Shown here: positions 53,142-62,257 of the stretch, one piece after another | How the letters are laid out: the number at the start of each line of letters is the position of its first letter | Numbering within the stretch: the stretch's first letter is position 1 | From: Novosphingobium sp. UBA6272 | Lineage (GTDB): Bacteria; Pseudomonadota; Alphaproteobacteria; Sphingomonadales; Sphingomonadaceae | Direction: 5' to 3' | Assembly (NCBI RefSeq): GCF_002440635.1 | Contig: NZ_DJUW01000011.1 | Span: forward strand, 1 to 64,000 | Length of the DNA: 64,000 nt | Translations under genes and position numbers: made by a program | The notes under the pieces: generated by a model | Database searches by the model: none | The model's input: only the letters and a program-made list of their open reading frames with translations | Told to the model about the DNA's origin: nothing

Positions 53142-56100
53142 ATGCCTGGACAGATTGACCGTTCCGCCCTGCGTGCCGCCTACCGCATGGAGGAGGAAGT
53201 CTGCCTTGCCGAGCGAATCAGGCAAGCTGCTCCGGCCAGCGCGGTCCACGGCGAAGCCAGCCGGATCGCCGCGCGGTTGGTGGAAGGCGCGCGGGCCCGC
53301 AAGGCCAGTGGGCTCGATGCCTTCCTGCAAACCTATGGCCTCGGCACCGATGAAGGCATCGCGCTGATGTGCCTGGCTGAGGCCCTGCTGCGGGTGCCCG
53401 ATGCGGCGACCGCCGACGCGCTGATCCACGACAAGCTGTCAGGGATCGACTGGGGCGAACATGTCGGCGAAAGTGCAAGCACCTTCGTCAACGCCGCCAC
53501 CTTCTCGCTGATGCTGACCGGGCAGGTCCTGCAGCAGAAGCAGGCTGGCGGGTTCGGCGCGAGCCTGAAGCGCGCGGTCGGCCGCCTGGGCGAACCGGTG
53601 ATCCGTCAGGCGACCTTGCAGGCGATGAAGATCCTGGGCGGCCAGTTCGTGTTCGGCCGGACGATTGACGAAGCGCTGGAGCGCGCCGCGCCCGAACGCA
53701 AGCAAGGCCTGACCCACAGCTTCGACATGCTGGGCGAAGCGGCGATGACCTTTGACGATGCCGAGCGCTATCGCCGGTCCTATGCCGGTGCACTGGTGCG
53801 AATCGCCCAGGAGGCTGGCTCGGGCGTGGTCCGTTCGCCGGGAATTTCGGTCAAGCTTTCGGCGCTGTTCCCGCGCTATGACTTCTTCCACGCGACCGCC
53901 GCGCGAGCAGTGCTGGTACCCATGCTGAAGGAACTGGCGCTGCAGGCCAGCCGCGCCGACATCCACTTCACCATCGATGCCGAAGAGGCCGAACGGCTGG
54001 AGCTGTCGATGGACATCATCGAAGAGCTGGTTGCCGATGAAGAGCTGTTCGGCAGCGGCTGGCAGGGCTTTGGCCTGGCGCTGCAGGCCTATTCGAAGCG
54101 TGCGGTGCCGCTTGTCGAGTGGGTTACGGCGCTGGCCCGCAAGTACCACCGCCGGATCATGGTCCGGCTGGTAAAGGGCGCTTACTGGGACAGCGAGGTC
54201 AAGCTTAGTCAGGTCGGCGGGCATCAGGACTATCCGGTCTTCACCCGCAAGGTCGCGACCGACGTGTCCTACCTCGCCTGCGCGGCCAAGCTGCTGGCCG
54301 CACCCGATGCGATCTACCCGGCCTTCGCCACGCACAACGCCTATACCATCGGAGCGATCAAGGCGCTGGCCGGCCTGGCCGAGTTCGAATTCCAGCGCCT
54401 CCACGGGATGGGCGAGGACGTTTACGAGGAACTGGCGCGGATCGAGGCCGAGGCCGATCACCCCCGCACTCCAGTGCGGATCTATGCCCCGGTGGGCGGG
54501 CACAAGGAGCTGCTGGCCTATCTGGTCCGCCGCCTGCTGGAAAACGGCGCGAATTCGTCGTTCGTCAACCGCATGGCCGACGCCGAAGTGCCGGTGACCG
54601 AACTGGTTGGCGATCCGGTGGTGGAGCTGACGGCCCTGTCGCCGCGCCGCAATCCGGCGATCCCTTTGCCGCGCGATATCTTCCCGGGCCGGATCAATAG
54701 CGCAGGGGTGGATCTGGCCGATCCGCTGGTGCGGGGGCCGCTTCTGGACGAACTGGCAACACTGGCAGAGCGGAACGACTGGCGGGCTGGACCGAGCTTT
54801 GAACACAAGCGCGGCGGAGCGATAGCAGCGGTGCTCTCACCCTATGACAATGGCGCTACGATCGGCCATGTGCGCGAAGCCAGCGCGGCCGAAGTAGCGG
54901 AAATGATTGAGCGCGCGGTTGTTGCCCAGCCCGGCTGGGACGCGTTGGGCGGTGCAGCGCGCGCCGAGCGGCTGGAGGCAGCAGCCGACCTCTACGAGGC
55001 GCACACCAGCCAGTTCCTTTCGCTGTGCCAGCGCGAGGCCGGCAAAAGCCTGATCGACAGCGTGGCCGAACTGCGCGAGGCAGTCGATTTCTTGCGCTAC
55101 TACGCGGCCGAGGCGCGCGCTCACTTCACTGCCGAGGGTACCGCCCTTCCCGGCCCGACCGGGGAAAGCAACCGCCTGACCCTGCACGGGCGAGGCGTGA
55201 TTGTGGCGATCAGCCCGTGGAACTTCCCGCTGGCGATCTTCACCGGGCTGGTTGCCGGGCCGCTGGCCGCAGGTAACACGGTGATCGCCAAGCCGGCCGA
55301 GCAGACCCCGCTGATCGCCGCGCTGTCTGTGGAACTGATGCACCGGGCTGGAATTCCCATCGAAGCGGTCCAGCTTGCCCCCGGCGATGGCAAGGTCGGC
55401 GCGATGCTGACCGGCGATCCGCGCGTTGCCGGGGTGGCCTTCACCGGCTCGACTGAAACCGCGCGCGCGATCAACCGCAGCCTGGCTGGGCGCGATGGGC
55501 CATTGGCAACGCTGGTCGCCGAAACCGGCGGGCAGAACGCCATGATCGTCGACAGTTCGGCCCTGCCCGAACAGGTTACCCGCGATGTCCTGGCCAGCGC
55601 CTTCCAGAGCGCCGGGCAGCGCTGCTCGGCCTGCCGGGTGCTGTTCCTGCAGGACGATGTCTACGATTCCATGCTGGACATGATCCGGGGCGGGTTCGAA
55701 GCGCTGGTGATCGGCAATCCCGAGGAGCTGGCCACCGATGTCGGCCCGGTGATCGATGCCGAGGCCAAGGCCAAGCTCGACAAGCACATCGCGGCGATGA
55801 AGAAGCGCGGCCACCGGGTGTGGCAGCGCGAATTGCCCAAGGCCTGCAAGGCCGGGACCTATGTTGCCCCGACCATTATCGAGATCGGATCAATCCGCGA
55901 GCTGGAGAGCGAGCATTTCGGCCCGATCCTGCATGTCGTGCGGTTCAAGGCCGAAGCGCTCGATCAGGTGATCGCCGACATCAACGCCACCGGCTTTGGC
56001 CTCACGCTGGGCCTGCACAGCCGGATCGACGCAACCCGCCGCCTGATCGAGGCCAAGGCCCGGGTCGGCAATTTCTACGTCAACCGCAACCAGATCGGCG

Positions 56101-56258
56101 CCGTGGTCGGCAGCCAGCCGTTTGGCGGCGAGGGCCTGTCAGGCACCGGACCCAAAGCTGGCGGACCGCACTATCTGGCCCGTTTCGCGACCGAGCGGGT
56201 GACCTGCATCGACACCACTGCCGCCGGGGGCAATGCCAGTTTGATGGCCAGCGGATAG
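53142..56258 (+). CDS. putA: Bifunctional proline dehydrogenase / P5C dehydrogenase PutA
   Basis: A 1038-residue bifunctional enzyme that oxidises proline to glutamate. I prefer the ATG at 53142, with AGAGG eight bases upstream, over an ATG at 53115. The N-terminal half is the FAD proline dehydrogenase barrel (VRSPGISVKLSALFPRYDFF, MVRLVKGAYWDSEVKLSQ); the C-terminal half is the aldehyde dehydrogenase (ISPWNFPLAIFTGLVAGPLA, FTGSTETARAINRSLAG, catalytic Cys in SAGQRCSACRV). It lacks the N-terminal ribbon-helix-helix DNA-binding domain, so it does not autoregulate as E. coli PutA does. Confidence 0.95.
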   Translation: MPGQIDRSALRAAYRMEEEVCLAERIRQAAPASAVHGEASRIAARLVEGARARKASGLDAFLQTYGLGTDEGIALMCLAEALLRVPDAATADALIHDKLSGIDWGEHVGESASTFVNAATFSLMLTGQVLQQKQAGGFGASLKRAVGRLGEPVIRQATLQAMKILGGQFVFGRTIDEALERAAPERKQGLTHSFDMLGEAAMTFDDAERYRRSYAGALVRIAQEAGSGVVRSPGISVKLSALFPRYDFFHATAARAVLVPMLKELALQASRADIHFTIDAEEAERLELSMDIIEELVADEELFGSGWQGFGLALQAYSKRAVPLVEWVTALARKYHRRIMVRLVKGAYWDSEVKLSQVGGHQDYPVFTRKVATDVSYLACAAKLLAAPDAIYPAFATHNAYTIGAIKALAGLAEFEFQRLHGMGEDVYEELARIEAEADHPRTPVRIYAPVGGHKELLAYLVRRLLENGANSSFVNRMADAEVPVTELVGDPVVELTALSPRRNPAIPLPRDIFPGRINSAGVDLADPLVRGPLLDELATLAERNDWRAGPSFEHKRGGAIAAVLSPYDNGATIGHVREASAAEVAEMIERAVVAQPGWDALGGAARAERLEAAADLYEAHTSQFLSLCQREAGKSLIDSVAELREAVDFLRYYAAEARAHFTAEGTALPGPTGESNRLTLHGRGVIVAISPWNFPLAIFTGLVAGPLAAGNTVIAKPAEQTPLIAALSVELMHRAGIPIEAVQLAPGDGKVGAMLTGDPRVAGVAFTGSTETARAINRSLAGRDGPLATLVAETGGQNAMIVDSSALPEQVTRDVLASAFQSAGQRCSACRVLFLQDDVYDSMLDMIRGGFEALVIGNPEELATDVGPVIDAEAKAKLDKHIAAMKKRGHRVWQRELPKACKAGTYVAPTIIEIGSIRELESEHFGPILHVVRFKAEALDQVIADINATGFGLTLGLHSRIDATRRLIEAKARVGNFYVNRNQIGAVVGSQPFGGEGLSGTGPKAGGPHYLARFATERVTCIDTTAAGGNASLMASG

Positions 56259-56321
56259 GTGATTGCCTTGATCCCGCATCCCGCCTAGCCATTGGCAAAA
56301 CGGGGCAGAGGAGCGGGTTCG

Positions 56322-57788
56322 ATGAAGAAATGGGTTCTGGCCGCCGGCGCGGCGGTCGTTGCGCTGGGCGGGGTCGTGGCGGTTCGTACAGCGACTTTCA
56401 CGCCCGATGCGGTCGCCGATGGCTCGACGATCAAGGTGGCGGCCGCCGTTCCGGTCGATACCCAGACGGCCGCCCGACACATGAGCGAAGCAGTCCGGTT
56501 CCGCACCATCAGCAACCAGGATCCGGCCAAGAACGAACTGGCGGAGTGGGACAAGCTCCACGCCTGGCTGGCCGCAACCTACCCCAAGGCCCATGCGGCA
56601 ATGCAGCAGGAGAAGCTGGGCCAGACGCTGGTCTATACCTGGCCCGGCAGCGATCCCGCCGCCCAGCCGATCATCCTGATGGCCCACCAGGACGTGGTTC
56701 CGGTCACTCCCGGCACCGAAAAGGACTGGAAGCACGATCCCTTCGCCGGGACGATCGCGGATGGGGCAGTCTGGGGCCGCGGAACGATCGACGACAAGGG
56801 CCAGCTGGTCACCATGTTCGAAGCGATGGAGGCACTGGCCGCGCAGGGTTTCAAGCCCAGGCGGACCGTGATCGTGGTCTCGGGACATGATGAGGAAGTC
56901 GGCGGGACCGGCGCGGCGGCGGCCGCGAAGCTGCTCGCCAGCCGCAAGGTCAAGGCGCTGTTCACGATCGACGAAGGCGGGGTGATCACCACCGATACCC
57001 CGATGATCAATGCTCCGGCGATAATGATCGGGGTGGCCGAAAAGGGCTATGTGACGCTGCGGGTCCGGGCCGGTGCGCCGGGCGGACATTCCTCGATGCC
57101 GCCCGAGGAGATCGGCACCGTCAACCTGGCCAAGGCAGTGGTCGCAATTCATGCCGACCAGCACCCGATGGAGCTGCGCGGCCCGGCGGCAGGCATGGTC
57201 GATGTGCTGGCCGCCAAGGCCGGAGGCACGGCAAAGATCGCGGCGGCCAACAAGTGGCTGCTCGGCCGACAGATCGTCTCGACCATGGCCAAGAGCCCGT
57301 CGGCGGCGGCGATGGTTCACACCACGGTTGCGCCGACCATGCTGGAAGGCTCGCCCAAGGAAAACGTCCTGCCGCAGAGCGCCAATGCCCTGATCAACTA
57401 CCGCATCGCGCCATGGGACAGCTCGGCCAAGGTGCTGGAACGCGCCCGCGCCGCGGCCAAGGGCTTGCCGGTGACCGTCGATTTCACCGAGCGAGGGCCG
57501 CGTGAGCCGACCCCGGTTTCGTCGTCGACATCGCTCGGCTGGCAGCTGATCGTCGCCGCCGCACAGGCCGGGCATCAAGGCGTGATCGCCGCGCCCTATC
57601 TGGTGGTTGGCGGAACCGACAGCCGCAGCATGACGCCGGTTTCCGACGATGTGTACCGCTTTGCCGCGATCAGCCTGTCGACCACCGAAACCAAGATGAT
57701 CCACGGCACCAACGAACACATCACGCTGGCCAATCTGGACAGCGCGATCGCGTTCTACACCCGCCTGATTGCCACCGCCGCTGGGTAA
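56322..57788 (+). CDS. Exported M20-family metallopeptidase (carboxypeptidase S type)
   Basis: A 488-residue protein with an N-terminal membrane/signal segment (WVLAAGAAVVALGGVVAV). The M20 metal ligands are visible as MAHQDVVPV, WGRGTIDDKG, VSGHDEEVGGTGAA and IDEGG, and a final His in KMIHGTNEHI. It is of the Cps1/aminoacylase-like subgroup, which cleaves N-acyl amino acids or dipeptides. GAGGAG precedes the ATG at 56322; it follows putA by 63 bases on the same strand. Confidence 0.9.
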   Translation: MKKWVLAAGAAVVALGGVVAVRTATFTPDAVADGSTIKVAAAVPVDTQTAARHMSEAVRFRTISNQDPAKNELAEWDKLHAWLAATYPKAHAAMQQEKLGQTLVYTWPGSDPAAQPIILMAHQDVVPVTPGTEKDWKHDPFAGTIADGAVWGRGTIDDKGQLVTMFEAMEALAAQGFKPRRTVIVVSGHDEEVGGTGAAAAAKLLASRKVKALFTIDEGGVITTDTPMINAPAIMIGVAEKGYVTLRVRAGAPGGHSSMPPEEIGTVNLAKAVVAIHADQHPMELRGPAAGMVDVLAAKAGGTAKIAAANKWLLGRQIVSTMAKSPSAAAMVHTTVAPTMLEGSPKENVLPQSANALINYRIAPWDSSAKVLERARAAAKGLPVTVDFTERGPREPTPVSSSTSLGWQLIVAAAQAGHQGVIAAPYLVVGGTDSRSMTPVSDDVYRFAAISLSTTETKMIHGTNEHITLANLDSAIAFYTRLIATAAG

Positions 57789-57825
57789 GGCCCTTGAGGC
57801 CTCACCCGGCTGGTCGCTGCTGCAC

Positions 57826-58581
57826 TTATCCCTTGGGGACGATTACCGGCGCATCGCCCGGGCACAGCACATTGTCGCCATAGGATCGGATCACCCCACC
57901 TGCCGCTATGCTCAGGCACTTGGTCGATACGATGATCTGGCTGCCGGAAACCTCGGCGACGTTTCCGGCCCCGGAGACGAACACCCCGGCGGTCGTATTG
58001 GTGACGAACAGCGAATCATAGATCCGCGCGGTCCCCTGCAACCCGCTGGAAGTCACCCGGACGGCATTGTTGCTGTTCGTGATGAACACGTTTTCCAAGG
58101 TCAGGTTGGCCTTGGCCGGGGTATTGAGTGTGATCCCCGAGGTAGTGAAATTGCGGATGCTGGTATTGCGGACAACCACGTCGCGCGCCTGCAGAATGTT
58201 GACGCCGTTGAGACCAGTCCCCAGCCCCTCGATATCCAGGCCTTCCAGCACTATCCGGTCGCTAGCCCCAGCATTGATGACAATTGCATTGGTGCCCGAG
58301 ACCAGCACGCCAGCCACCCCATTCTCCGCCCGGATCGTGATCGACTTGGTGATCGTCACCGCGCCGAACCCTCCCGGATCGAGTGTATTGATCTCTCCCC
58401 CGGCAGCAGTCTTGCTGATCGCCCCGGCAAATGTCTTGCACGGCGCGGTGCGCGAGCACGGATTGGCATCGTCACCCACGCCCGAAACCCAGGTACGGGT
58501 GGCCTGTGCCATGGCCGGAGAGGCCTGAAGCATGAAGATGGCGACAAAGGCCACCAGAATTCGAGACAGATACTTGTGCAT
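57826..58581 (-). CDS. Exported right-handed beta-helix protein
   Basis: A 251-residue protein with a signal peptide (ILVAFVAIFMLQASPAMAQA). The mature part is a run of short beta-helix coils: VTITKSITIRAENGVAGVLV, then IVLEGLDIEGLGTGLNGVNI, DVVVRNTSIRNFTTSGITL, LTLENVFITNSNNAVRVTSS and IYDSLFVTNTTAGVFVSGAG. Two Cys near the N-terminus (NPCSRTAPCKTF) may form a disulphide. No catalytic residues are recognised; it may be a surface or polysaccharide-binding protein. Confidence 0.8.
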   Translation of the reverse strand: MHKYLSRILVAFVAIFMLQASPAMAQATRTWVSGVGDDANPCSRTAPCKTFAGAISKTAAGGEINTLDPGGFGAVTITKSITIRAENGVAGVLVSGTNAIVINAGASDRIVLEGLDIEGLGTGLNGVNILQARDVVVRNTSIRNFTTSGITLNTPAKANLTLENVFITNSNNAVRVTSSGLQGTARIYDSLFVTNTTAGVFVSGAGNVAEVSGSQIIVSTKCLSIAAGGVIRSYGDNVLCPGDAPVIVPKG

Positions 58582-58789
58582 TGTCTTCTCCCATCGTGGC
58601 TTCGTCGGTCAGCAGCGACCACTTTATTCTTGTCCAACGAAGGAAATAAGTCGGTTCGACTCGGCCGGACAAATGCCGCGCGAGTGATGTCATGGTAGCA
58701 GCGGCGGGTAGGCCGTCAATCGCGCCGCCGATTGCCCTTGCCCTCTTTAATCGCGCGGTTAAACTGCCCGCAAGGGAGAGCGAGGACTC

Positions 58790-60379
58790 ATGCTGGATCA
58801 AGAAACCTATGACCGTCTGCTGGCCAAGGCACGGTTGACCGCCGACCTGTTCACCTTCGACGAATTCCTGCGCTATTGGGCCAAGGACCGGCCTGACCGG
58901 CTGGCAATGGACGGCGACGATCTGCGCTTCAGCTTTGCCGAGCTGGAGGACGCCACTGCCCGGGTCGCTTCGGCGCTGCTGGCGATGGGGCTGACCAAGG
59001 GTGACCGGGTCTGCTGGTTTGGCAAGAACAGCGTGACCTATTTCACCCTGTTTTTCGGCGCGGCACGCGCAGGGATCGTGATGGTCCCGGTCGGCTGGCG
59101 CCTGGCCGAGCCCGAGGCCGCCTTCATCATCGACAATGCCGAGGCCAAACTGCTGTTCCTGGGCGACGGGTTCGAAGCCTGCGCCAATACGCTGGGCCAG
59201 CGCCCCGGTCTGGACCGCTGTTTCACCTCCGAAGAGGCTCGCCGCGAAGTGCTGCAGGCCCCGCGAACAGAGTTCACCCCTTCCGGCCCGGACGAGGCGA
59301 TCCTGCAGCTCTATACCAGCGGCACCACCGGCAACCCCAAGGGCGCGGTCCTGTCCAACCGCAACCTGTTCGGGCTGCGCAAGGCCAACCTCGAAAGTCC
59401 GCCGCCGCATACGCTGTGGGATGAGGATGAGGCCGTGCTGGTCGCCATGCCTTGCGCCCATATCGGCGGCACCGGCCTGGGGGTAATGGCGCTCGCCGCC
59501 GGCCTGCCTGGCGTGGTGCTGAGCGAGTTCGATCCGGTCCGCGTGTTCGACGCGGTCGAAAACCGCGGCGTCACCCGCTTCTTCATTGTTCCCGCCGCGC
59601 TGGCCCTGCTGCTCAATCACCCCGATTGCGCGAAGACCGATTTCAGCCGGATCAAATATATCCTCTATGGCGCCAGCCCGATCCCGCTGGAACTGCTGCG
59701 CGAATGCATCGCGATGTTCGGCGCGCAGTTCGTGCAGAACTACGGCATGACCGAGACCACCGGCACCGTCTGCGTCCTGCCGCCCGAAGACCACAGCGTC
59801 GAAGGCAACCAGCGGATGCGCTCGGCCGGAAAGCCGCTGCCGGGGGTGGAGATGGAAATCCGCGCACCCGATGGCACGGCCCTGCCGGTCGGCGAGATCG
59901 GCGAGATCTGCACCCGCTCATCCAGCAACATGCTCGGCTACTGGAAGCTGCCCGAAGCGACCGCCAGCACGATGAAGGACGGCTGGGTGGCGACCGGGGA
60001 CATCGGCTACATGGACGAAGACGGCTATGTCTACATGTACGACCGGGCCAAGGACATGATCATCACCGGGGGCGAGAACGTCTATCCGGCCGAGGTCGAG
60101 AGCGGAATCTATGGTCACCCCGATGTGCTCGAAGTGGCGGTGATCGGCGTACCGGATGAAAAGTGGGGCGAGGCGGTCAAGGCGGTCTGCGTGCCCAAGC
60201 CCGGCCAGACCATCGATCCCGACAGCGTGATCGCCTGGGCGCGCGAGCGGCTCGCCGGGTTCAAGGTGCCCAAGAGCGTCGACGTGATCGAAATGCTGCC
60301 CCGCAACCCCAGCGGCAAGATCCTGCGTCGCCAATTGCGCGAACCCTATTGGGAAGGGCGCGAGCGACAGATCAACTGA
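58790..60379 (+). CDS. Long/medium-chain acyl-CoA synthetase (AMP-forming)
   Basis: A 529-residue ANL-superfamily ligase with all motifs: LYTSGTTGNPKGAVLSN (A3), YGMTETTGTVCVLPPED (A5), TGDIGYMDEDGYVYMYDRAK (A7-A8) and the catalytic lysine in PRNPSGKILRR (A10). It activates a fatty or aromatic acid to its CoA ester. GAGGA precedes the ATG. With the 3-hydroxyacyl-CoA dehydrogenase gene downstream it suggests a degradation route through acyl-CoA; the acid is not known. Confidence 0.93.
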   Translation: MLDQETYDRLLAKARLTADLFTFDEFLRYWAKDRPDRLAMDGDDLRFSFAELEDATARVASALLAMGLTKGDRVCWFGKNSVTYFTLFFGAARAGIVMVPVGWRLAEPEAAFIIDNAEAKLLFLGDGFEACANTLGQRPGLDRCFTSEEARREVLQAPRTEFTPSGPDEAILQLYTSGTTGNPKGAVLSNRNLFGLRKANLESPPPHTLWDEDEAVLVAMPCAHIGGTGLGVMALAAGLPGVVLSEFDPVRVFDAVENRGVTRFFIVPAALALLLNHPDCAKTDFSRIKYILYGASPIPLELLRECIAMFGAQFVQNYGMTETTGTVCVLPPEDHSVEGNQRMRSAGKPLPGVEMEIRAPDGTALPVGEIGEICTRSSSNMLGYWKLPEATASTMKDGWVATGDIGYMDEDGYVYMYDRAKDMIITGGENVYPAEVESGIYGHPDVLEVAVIGVPDEKWGEAVKAVCVPKPGQTIDPDSVIAWARERLAGFKVPKSVDVIEMLPRNPSGKILRRQLREPYWEGRERQIN

Positions 60380-60387
60380 CCCTACCT

Positions 60388-60450
60388 CCGTTCGTATCGA
60401 CGCAGTCGAGACACTGCGCATGGCATCTCGACTTCGCTCGATGCGAACGG
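60388..60450. repeat. Intergenic palindromic repeat (REP-like)
   Basis: A 63-base inverted repeat: CCGTTCGTATCGACGCAGTC pairs with GACTTCGCTCGATGCGAACG across a 15-base centre. It sits in the 103-base gap between the acyl-CoA synthetase and 3-hydroxyacyl-CoA dehydrogenase genes. The TCGACTTCGCTCGATGCGAA wording is typical of sphingomonad intergenic palindromes and may act as a transcription or mRNA-stability signal. Confidence 0.7.
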
Positions 60451-60482
60451 CTAGGGTAGTGTGAAACGAAAGGTAGAATCCC

Positions 60483-61745
60483 ATGTCCGATCCCCTTCCC
60501 GGCGCGCAAGCGCATATCGAGGCCGCGCTGAAACTGGCTGCGACGATCGACGACCTGCCCGCCGATACGCCGCTGATCCCGATCGCCAAGGTCGGCGTGA
60601 TCGGCGCGGGCACGATGGGCGGCGGGATCACGATGAACTTTCTCTCGGCCGGGATCCCGGTGACGATCGTCGAGGCCGAACAGGCCGCGCTCGACCGCGG
60701 CGTCGGGGTAATGGGCAAGAACTACGAAGCCAGCGTCAAGCGCGGGCGGATCGAGGCGGCCGATGCGCAGACCGCGATGGGTCGTCTGACTCCCAGCCTC
60801 GATTTTGGCGATCTGGCCGATTGCGACCTGGTGATCGAAGCGGTCTATGAATCGATGGACGTGAAGAAGGACGTGTTCGGTCGGCTCGATGGCATCGTGA
60901 AGCCCGGCGCGATCCTCGCCAGCAACACCAGCTACCTTAATGTCGATGAAATCGCGGCCGCAACCAAGCGGCCCGAGGCGGTGCTGGGGATGCACTTCTT
61001 CTCGCCCGCCAACATCATGAAACTGCTCGAAGTTGTGCGCGGGGCCAAAACCGGTGCGAGCCAGCTTGCCACGGTGATGCAACTGGCCGGCAAGATCCGC
61101 AAAGTGCCGGTCGTCTCGGGCGTGTGCCACGGCTTCATCGGCAACCGCATGCTCTCCAAGCGCCAGGAACAGGCCAACGCCCTGCTGATGGAAGGCGCGG
61201 CCTATTACGATATCGACCAGGTCCTGCTCGATTTCGGCTTCCCGATGGGGCCGTTCCAGATGGGCGACCTGGCCGGGCTCGACATCGGCTGGCACCGCGA
61301 TCCCAGCAAGGTCACCACGATCCGCGAAGCGCTCTGCGCGGCGGGCCGCTGGGGCCAGAAGACCGGCAAGGGTTTCTACGACTACGCCGAAGACCGCACC
61401 CGTACCCCCTCGGACGAGGTCAAGGCGATCATCGCCGACTTCGCCGCCAAGAGCGGCGTGACCCAGCGCGAAGTCAGCAAGCAGGAAATCTTCGAACGGC
61501 TGCTTTACCCGATGGTCTCCGAAGGCGCCCTGATCCTCGAAGAAGGGATCGCCCAGCGCGCCAGCGACATCGATCTGGTCTGGCTCAACGGCTATGGCTG
61601 GCCGGCCTGGACCGGCGGGATCATGTACTGGGCCGACCATGAGGGGCCGGCGAAGATTGTCGATGGGCTGACGCGGCATGGACTGCCGGTGGCGGGGTTG
61701 CTGGAGAAGCTGGCGGGGGAAGGTGGGAAGTTCTCAGGAGGCTGA
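60483..61745 (+). CDS. 3-hydroxyacyl-CoA dehydrogenase
   Basis: A 420-residue protein with the NAD-binding motif VGVIGAGTMGGGITMNFLSA, the dehydrogenase signature VLGMHFFSPANIMKLLEVVR and C-terminal helical repeats (IGNRMLSKRQEQANALLMEG, YGWPAWTGGIMYWADHEGP). It resembles the dehydrogenase half of FadB without the hydratase domain, preceded by a 35-residue N-terminal extension. It oxidises 3-hydroxyacyl-CoA in beta-oxidation and probably shares an operon with the upstream acyl-CoA synthetase, though the palindrome lies between them. Confidence 0.92.
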   Translation: MSDPLPGAQAHIEAALKLAATIDDLPADTPLIPIAKVGVIGAGTMGGGITMNFLSAGIPVTIVEAEQAALDRGVGVMGKNYEASVKRGRIEAADAQTAMGRLTPSLDFGDLADCDLVIEAVYESMDVKKDVFGRLDGIVKPGAILASNTSYLNVDEIAAATKRPEAVLGMHFFSPANIMKLLEVVRGAKTGASQLATVMQLAGKIRKVPVVSGVCHGFIGNRMLSKRQEQANALLMEGAAYYDIDQVLLDFGFPMGPFQMGDLAGLDIGWHRDPSKVTTIREALCAAGRWGQKTGKGFYDYAEDRTRTPSDEVKAIIADFAAKSGVTQREVSKQEIFERLLYPMVSEGALILEEGIAQRASDIDLVWLNGYGWPAWTGGIMYWADHEGPAKIVDGLTRHGLPVAGLLEKLAGEGGKFSGG

Positions 61746-61839
61746 ATTCTGACGGGCAGCCAGCTTCACGGATGCGCTTTACCGGCATCTTGCGAAATCA
61801 TGTAGTTCCCCAGCGGCTCAAGAGGCTCGCAACGCCAGA

Positions 61840-62148
61840 TCAAAGGATCACGCCCTGTCGGTAGGCGATCTTTGCATCGCCTTTCGGACGTTGCCCCCTT
61901 ACTGTGACTTCGACGTGGGGAATGTGATCAATTCGAGTCAACAATTGGCCGATGAAAAGTGCCGGACCCACCCCGGTCTCAGCACCAATTTCCACATGCA
62001 GACGCCAAGCGCCAATGTCCGTTCCATAATTGCGAACCACCACGTCGCTGCCAAAAGTCTCTCTGGCTGCGTTCTTGATAAACGCTTCCAACGAACCGGG
62101 AAGTTGGCATGGCACCTTTGGCGGCTGCGCTGGTCGGGCTTGTGGCAT
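61840..62148 (-). CDS. Small hypothetical protein
   Basis: A possible 102-residue protein that I do not recognise. It opens with a proline-rich segment (PQARPAQPPKVPCQLPGSL) and continues with a plausible alpha/beta pattern (FIKNAARETFGSDVVVRNYG, then HVEIGAETGVGPALFIGQLL and VEVTVRGQRPKGDAKIAY). A longer frame with a hydrophobic start overlaps from 62233, in a different reading frame. GC is lower here than in the neighbours. The start and even its reality are uncertain. Confidence 0.4.
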   Translation of the reverse strand: MPQARPAQPPKVPCQLPGSLEAFIKNAARETFGSDVVVRNYGTDIGAWRLHVEIGAETGVGPALFIGQLLTRIDHIPHVEVTVRGQRPKGDAKIAYRQGVIL

Positions 62149-62257
62149 GCAACGACGATACCAATTCAGCCACTGCCAGCAAGATGCCGAGCCAATATGA
62201 CCTGTTCTTAGTAGCTATATCTTGCGCGACCAATCGGGTCGTTGACTTAAATTGCGC

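Noticed and set aside
53439..54806. 455-residue open frame on the minus strand
   Set aside because: It is antisense to putA, with low-complexity His/Arg/Gln-rich composition and no motif.
56139..57719. 526-residue open frame on the minus strand
   Set aside because: It is antisense to the M20 peptidase gene, whose metal-binding motifs are intact, and has no recognisable domain.
60372..61679. 435-residue open frame on the minus strand
   Set aside because: It is antisense to the 3-hydroxyacyl-CoA dehydrogenase gene; the composition is that of a shadow.
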